From contig RQTK01000672.1 of assembly GCA_003991915.1 (NCBI GenBank), positions 38,398-102,397 on the forward strand: 64,000 nt of DNA, in the 5' to 3' direction. Under the pieces are notes generated by a model. That model did not search any database. It saw only the letters and a program-made list of their open reading frames with translations, and was not told the origin of the DNA. Each line of letters begins with the position of its first letter. The first letter of the stretch is position 1. The translations under genes and the position numbers were made by a program. Of the stretch, positions 57,041 to 64,000 are shown one piece after another. The DNA comes from Elysia chlorotica (lineage: Eukaryota; Mollusca; Gastropoda; Plakobranchidae).

Positions 57041-57589
57041 TTATTATCGCAAGTCCCCTAGTACATGACGTGTACCCCCTACAGGTTGTTTGACAGCCTC
57101 CCGCGCATACCTGGACTCCTGGAGCAAAGAGAGCCAGCCGGACCGCGGGGCGTGTGTTTAGGCTGGCTAATTACTGCCACTGATTTGCCTGTCGGCTCCA
57201 ATTAGCGTCCGACCCACTGCAAGTCTGCAAGCCCAGCTCCATCTCGCCTGGCCGTGAAGCTGCGCTCTCAGTCTCTCAGTCTCTCAGCCGCAGCCCTGTT
57301 CGGCAGCTGTAAGATCGTGAAGAGAATTCTCGCCTGGTGCTGTGACTGTTGTCTGATAGATGCCGTGTAAATCCATATATTCAGTACATGTATAGACAGT
57401 TCTTCTCTGTTGAATTAAATAGATACATTCATCATATACTTACGAGTGTGTATGTGTGTATGTGTGTATGAACAAATGCGTGAGTAAATGCCAGCCAACA
57501 ACCTTTTATCTTAGGCACATTTAGTGTCTTGGGTCGAGCTGGATCCTTGGGCGTACCGTCAATCACACTTCGGTCAGGCAATATCGGTT
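57041..57589. other. GC-balanced block with homeodomain-like sites; no gene seen
   Basis: GGCTGGCTAATTACTGCCAC and CTCCAATTAGCGTCC lie 20-30 bp apart at about 57161-57210, followed by three CAGTCTCT repeats at about 57269-57290. From 57360 AT-rich. It looks like regulatory DNA; not demonstrated. Confidence 0.35.
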
Positions 57590-57872
57590 TTGAGTTGAGT
57601 TGATTACTTAATGTCCAACGCTACCTTTTTTCGGCTTTATCATTGTTGACGGGACTCAGGATTAATCTCTGACAATTGTATGTGCTCCATACACCACACA
57701 AGACAGGTTGGGGATATCATGACTGCCGTTTCAGCCAGTCACATTATACTGACAGCCCAACTAGTAAGGAAGGAAATAAGACAAATAATTTTTAAACTCA
57801 TTGTGGGTTTCGAACTGGGAACCTCCCGATCGGGAGCAGTCAATACCGAAAGACAACAGTTTCAACTTTGAC
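57590..57872 (-). mobile_element. SINE of the main family, diverged body
   Basis: On the minus strand the B box AGTTCGAAACCC (within plus 57806-57819) follows a head with CTCCCGATCGGGAGG. The body has GTCAGTATAATGTGACTGG, GGCAGTCATGATATCCCCAA and the end GCGTTGGACATTAAGTAATC. Confidence 0.75.
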
Positions 57873-58019
57873 ATTGGACACACAGTCTCTAACAACGCTG
57901 GTCAGGCCGATTAAAACGCAAAGGGGTTTATATCATGGTGGAATATACTAAAACAATATTGAAATTAATAGTATTGCCTCCTTACCAATCATGTTTATAT
58001 ATCTCCATATCTATCTATA

Positions 58020-58220
58020 ATCTTAATGTTTCTACAAATAATGTCTATCTCTCCATTGATCTCTCTGTCTCTCTTTATCTCTCTATCTCTCTATCACTGT
58101 CTCTATTTATCTGTCTCTCTGTATCTATCTCTCTGTTTCTGTCTGTGTCTCACTGTCTGTGTCTTTCTCTCAGTCTTTTTTCCCTCTCAGTATCTATCTC
58201 TCTGTCTCTGTCTCTGTTTG

Positions 58221-58266
<46 letters not shown>
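58020..58266. repeat. interrupted (CT)n / CTGT tract
   Basis: Imperfect CT with GTCT and ATCT variants, pure at 58225-58266. Confidence 0.95.

Positions 58267-59506
<1,240 letters not shown>

Positions 59507-59551
<45 letters not shown>
59507..59551. repeat. (GA)n microsatellite
   Basis: About 22 GA dinucleotides with purine-rich sequence to about 59620. Confidence 0.95.
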
Positions 59552-59556
<5 letters not shown>

Positions 59557-60034
59557 AAAGAGGAAAGAAAGAGTGAGAAGAGGGGAGTAGGGCACAGAGA
59601 GGGAGCAAGGTGGAAAAGAGATACAGAGCCACGGTACCCAGTGCATGTATATTCATCGTATGATGAGTCCCTGAAACTATTTCGGCGCTGTCCTTCCTTA
59701 TCTTAGCCATAGCCTTTATAGCGGGACATGTCTTAACCCGGTTCCAATGTTGTGAAGACGACCATCATCCCGAACAAGTTACTTCTGGTTCTACTAGATC
59801 TAATACTACTGTCTGTGGTCTGGGGACGTGAAGGCCTGGCCTGATGGATACGGTCGGATCACTCCTCACAGGCCAGGGGGCGCTGAGTGACGGGCATTCC
59901 CGCACCGACCTGGGGAACCATTGGCCCGCCAGGTTCGCATGGGAACCAGCACCTCTGGCGTCGCCATCACTGGCCCCATCGTTATGGACCTGTATGCAAC
60001 TACATTAGCTTTGATAGTAAGTTTTATCGTAAAA
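59552..60034. other. GC-rich repeat-free block; no gene seen
   Basis: 59750-60000 is balanced to GC-rich and has CATTGGCCCGCCAGG and AGGCCTGGCC words. No coding support. Confidence 0.45.
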
Positions 60035-60165
60035 ATGAGTTGAGTTGGTTTTAACGTCCAACATCAGCACTATATAGGCTATATTGTGGACGGACCGCAA
60101 GACTGACGTCTGACAATTTTATATGCTGCCACACAAGAGACAGGGCGGGGATGCCATGAGTTCTC
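60035..60165 (-). mobile_element. main-family SINE, 3' half
   Basis: On the minus strand, CTCATGGCATCCCCGCCCTG, GTCAGTCTTGCGGTCCGTCC, ATATAGTGCTGATGTTGGACG, TTAAAACCAACTCAACTC. Head missing. Confidence 0.88.
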
Positions 60166-60265
60166 AGCGCGCTAAGTTTGATGCAACCGGTACCTTGACA
60201 TACTAAGTTCGTCGTTATCGCTAAGTTAGAAAAACCCTGTTGTACAGCCGTTAAGACAATAACGT

Positions 60266-60416
60266 AGCCAATCAGCGCATTGCTTTTTCTTATAACTCAC
60301 CGCGCCATTAAAGCAACAAACGCGACAATTCGGCCGCCATCTTGAAAACCTTTCCGTGAGCATAATAGTTCCTTAGGGGGCCAGGCATTTTGGTCAAATT
60401 TTGATGAAGGGTAAGA
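60266..60416 (+). promoter_or_regulatory. promoter-like cluster: CCAAT, TTATAA, YY1, donor site
   Basis: AGCCAATCAGC (60266-60276), CTTATAACTC about 20 bp later, two GCG-containing CpG patches, GCCGCCATCTTG (60333-60344, the reverse complement of the YY1 core-promoter motif CAAGATGGCGGC), then ATGAAGG|GTAAGATA (donor-like, GT at 60411). Order and spacing resemble a metazoan promoter with a short first exon. No downstream exon could be identified, so this stays a candidate. Confidence 0.3.
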
Positions 60417-60670
60417 TACAGCTCAGGCATCTGTAATAAGATAATTATTATTAAAATTGGTATTGATACATACAACGTGGACGTGTAGCTATTTATCCCG
60501 TGCTACCAAGTCGAGAGCCCCCATCGGCAGGACCACCTGACACATCTGAAAAAAGTCTCTGTTGCACAGAAATACATGTAGTAGGATTTTAGAATTCGAA
60601 CTTAACCTGAGAGGACCAGAGCTACTGCTGATGATAGTGCACTGATAAGATGTCACTACCATTGCTTTAC

Positions 60671-60837
<167 letters not shown>

Positions 60838-60885
60838 TTTGATGATTTTGATGATGATGATGATCATGATGATTATGATGATAAA

Positions 60886-61195
60886 GACGATGATTTGCAT
60901 TAGTTCAATATTGCCCGTGAAAACAACAATGCGATAAAGGACCAGAGAGAGGAGGTACCTCAGGGAAAACAACAGCAGTGGATAAAAACAATGGTAAACA
61001 TCCTGACCCTATGAAAGCCTATGACATAACAGTGCTGAGTATCATAGAAGAACCCAATAGAATATAGTGGGTGACACTGCCACTTGTTTATAATTCATAA
61101 AATATAAATTCTAATCCAGATGGTTCCTTTGTGTCAAATATTCCGACGCTTCCAAATTGTTTTTACCGTTTGTTTATGTTGAGCTACAAGTACGT
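60886..61195. other. unique sequence, no gene seen
   Basis: Ordinary AT-leaning sequence. Confidence 0.6.
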
Positions 61196-61521
61196 GGTGA
61201 CGAACTGACTCAGGTGGTAAAGCGTTGGTCTCCAGATCGGAAGGTCCGAGGTTCGAACGCCACGATCGGTAGATTTATTTGTCCGATTTCGTTCACTTTC
61301 AGTGTTTGGATCGGTGTCAGTACACGTATAATGTGATCGGCTGAGACAGGAGTCATGGTATACCTGCCCTGTCTCGTGTGTGGCAGCACATATAAATTAT
61401 CAAACGTCTGTCTTGGGGCCCGTCAACAATATACCCTACATTGTGCTGACGTTGGTTATTGAATTGGTTTAACGTCCAACATCAGCACTATACATGCTAT
61501 CGTTGGACGTTAAATAAACTC

Positions 61522-61576
<55 letters not shown>

Positions 61577-61580
61577 CCGT
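61196..61580 (+). mobile_element. main-family SINE with (CAA)n tail and inverted end
   Basis: The head TGACTCAGGTGGTAAAGCG, CTCCAGA loop and intact B box GGTTCGAACGCC (61250-61261) lead into a body reading TATAATGTGATCGGCTGAG, CTGCCCTGTCTCGTGTGTGG and GTCTTGGGGCCCGTC. After GTGCTGACGTTGG the end is followed by an inverted 3' end (TTTAACGTCCAAC, 61468-61480) and a direct one (GTTGGACGTTAAA, 61502-61514), then about 60 bp of (CAA)n. Confidence 0.9.
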
Positions 61581-62283
61581 GTTTAATCATTGTAAAGCCA
61601 AGCGGGCTAGCTGAAAACCCCAACAAATAATTATTGCATCACTTGCGCCAGGGTTCAATGTCACTTATGTTTTCAGTTGTGACAATTATGCAAATGAGTT
61701 TGACCCCACGTCATTACGTCCATTGACTGTCATGTTTCAAAACATATCTCCGGTGAGACATAATGAAAACATTGGAATCCCGCGTTGGCCCTGGTCCTGA
61801 GAGTGATGTGTAAACAATGTCTCCGTGTTGATGCCGCCAGTCAGATAGGATGGACGACATGCTGACAGAAGCCTTCAGCGACCCGGTGGGCATGTACTGC
61901 GGATGGGTCTCTCAACCCTGGACTGCGTGGGAAATGCGATTTGGACTGTTTTCTACAGAGTTTGGGTTCGACCTTGAACTTGCTCGGTTTTTATGTCGGT
62001 TGGTGACACTAATTTTCCACAACAAACTGCAACTGCATAGAGACATTTTTGGCAAATTCCATACAAAATAGTTGTAGGCCTAAATTTTAAAGATCTGAGT
62101 TCAGTCGACTGTGAGCAAGATAATGTAAATCAAGTTTAAATCTCTTCCTAAATAACAAAACATTCCGACTAATACATGTTATTTGTTCATAGATTTGAAA
62201 AATCAGGTCAAAGATAGATAAAGTCTGTTCTAAGTGAGAATTGTGATAGATTGCATTGTTGGTAGAAAAAGGGTAGGTGGGTG
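61581..62283 (+). other. unique block with an isolated 73-codon frame (61850-62071)
   Basis: The ATG at 61850 has A at -3 and G at +4 (good Kozak context). The first 30 codons (MDDMLTEAFSDPVGMYCGWV...) are GC-richer than the surroundings; the rest becomes AT-rich and ends at a stop. ATGCAAATGAG (octamer-like) lies 150-170 bp upstream. No known domain. A first coding exon is possible; chance is at least as likely. Confidence 0.2.
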
Positions 62284-62506
<223 letters not shown>

Positions 62507-62699
62507 CAGATAGTTAATGACGAGGAAGAGAAAAGTAATGCGTATCAGGGTGAGAAGAAACTAAAGATGCCGATAAATAGACAAACAGATTGAGTAACGA
62601 GATTAGAATACAGAATGGTGCAGAGTTATTTCATAGTTATGTCCAGAAAAGAAAAAAAATGGGATAGAAAACAGATTGTGGAAATTAACTAGAAAGATG

Positions 62700-63600
<901 letters not shown>

Positions 63601-63642
63601 TCTCACACTACAGGCTGGGTTATGTTTGGTTCTTACTTGGGG

Positions 63643-63714
63643 GAGGGAGAGGGAGAGGAGGGAGAGGGAGAGGAGGGAGAGGGAGATGGAGATGGAGAGA
63701 GAGAGGGAGAGGGG

Positions 63715-63754
<40 letters not shown>

Positions 63755-63755
63755 A
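63643..63755. repeat. purine tract ending in poly-A (about 37 A)
   Basis: GGGAGA/GGAGAT repeats followed by a long A run at about 63716-63752. No retroelement body is recognisable upstream, so it is probably a simple repeat and not a poly-A tail. Confidence 0.9.
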
Positions 63756-64000
63756 GGAAGGAGAAAAGAAAAAAGACAGAAAAGTTCAAAACAACAATCA
63801 ATGAGAGTGATATAATTATGTACATAATTGTGTTACTAACTTGTGTCATAACGTAAATTACACAATCAAAATGTCACTTCCTTGTTACTCCATGTTTATG
63901 AATCGCGTTGGAGTAATTCACATGCGAAGTGGGCTATACTCATTTGTTACGTCTAAATGTCTAAGGTTACTATCCTATCAAACCAAAACACGGTAGTGCC
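63756..64000. other. unique sequence, no gene seen
   Basis: Ordinary AT-rich sequence to the window end. Confidence 0.6.

Noticed and set aside
63716..63752. Poly-A run as a retroposed mRNA tail
   Set aside because: The upstream sequence is a purine simple repeat without transcript-like or coding content.

Overview
The window reads as non-coding DNA from an animal nuclear genome. The grounds are eukaryotic-type tRNA genes with A and B boxes and Pol III T-tract terminators, tRNA-derived SINEs, decayed non-LTR (LINE) retrotransposon coding sequence, very dense GA/CT, GATA, GAT and CAA microsatellites, minisatellites, and a 250-N scaffold gap. SINE 3' ends reading GACGTTAAAC plus an A/C- or GA-rich tail, and frequent ACATGTAC-type words, suggest a marine mollusc, possibly a gastropod. 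That is an inference from impression; no gene in the window settles the taxon.

I see no convincing multi-exon protein gene in 64 kb. The only clearly functional genes are six identical tRNA-Asp(GTC) genes, all on the minus strand, in a tandem array of roughly 1-kb units (10.2-16.4 kb) interrupted by the scaffold gap.

Layout. 0-3.6 kb: microsatellites and three minisatellites. 3.6-10 kb: mostly unique DNA with a dispersed CCAAT-box element (3.85 kb), a SINE head (6.95 kb) and a dead LINE reverse transcriptase (7.8-8.5 kb). 10-16.7 kb: tRNA-Asp array. 17-28 kb: unique blocks, several SINEs, a two-copy 474-bp repeat, GATA and G/C tracts, and minisatellites. 29-30 kb: repeat-free block of balanced composition. 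30.4-31.8 kb: a roughly 40-bp minisatellite that has duplicated a 105-bp unique block. 32-36 kb: four SINE-like elements. 37-39.6 kb: unique. 39.6-42.3 kb: four tandem copies of a 620-710 bp unit. 42.7-47.9 kb: direct tandem duplication of a roughly 2.6-kb unit carrying a LINE C-terminus and a SINE. 47.8-48.8 kb: roughly 205-bp satellite whose monomer equals the end of that unit. 49-64 kb: unique blocks, CT/GA tracts, two more CCAAT elements, further SINEs, a promoter-like cluster at 60.3 kb, a (GAT)n tract and a two-copy 409-bp duplication.

The most interesting points are: (1) a dispersed element of about 130-150 bp, four copies all in one orientation, with two inverted CCAAT boxes exactly 31 bp apart; (2) the tRNA-Asp array, with invariant genes in diverged flanks; (3) non-coding, transcription-factor-site-rich cores that have been tandemly amplified; (4) a modular SINE system in which different tRNA-like heads share one body and whose tails may seed the GA and CAA microsatellites.
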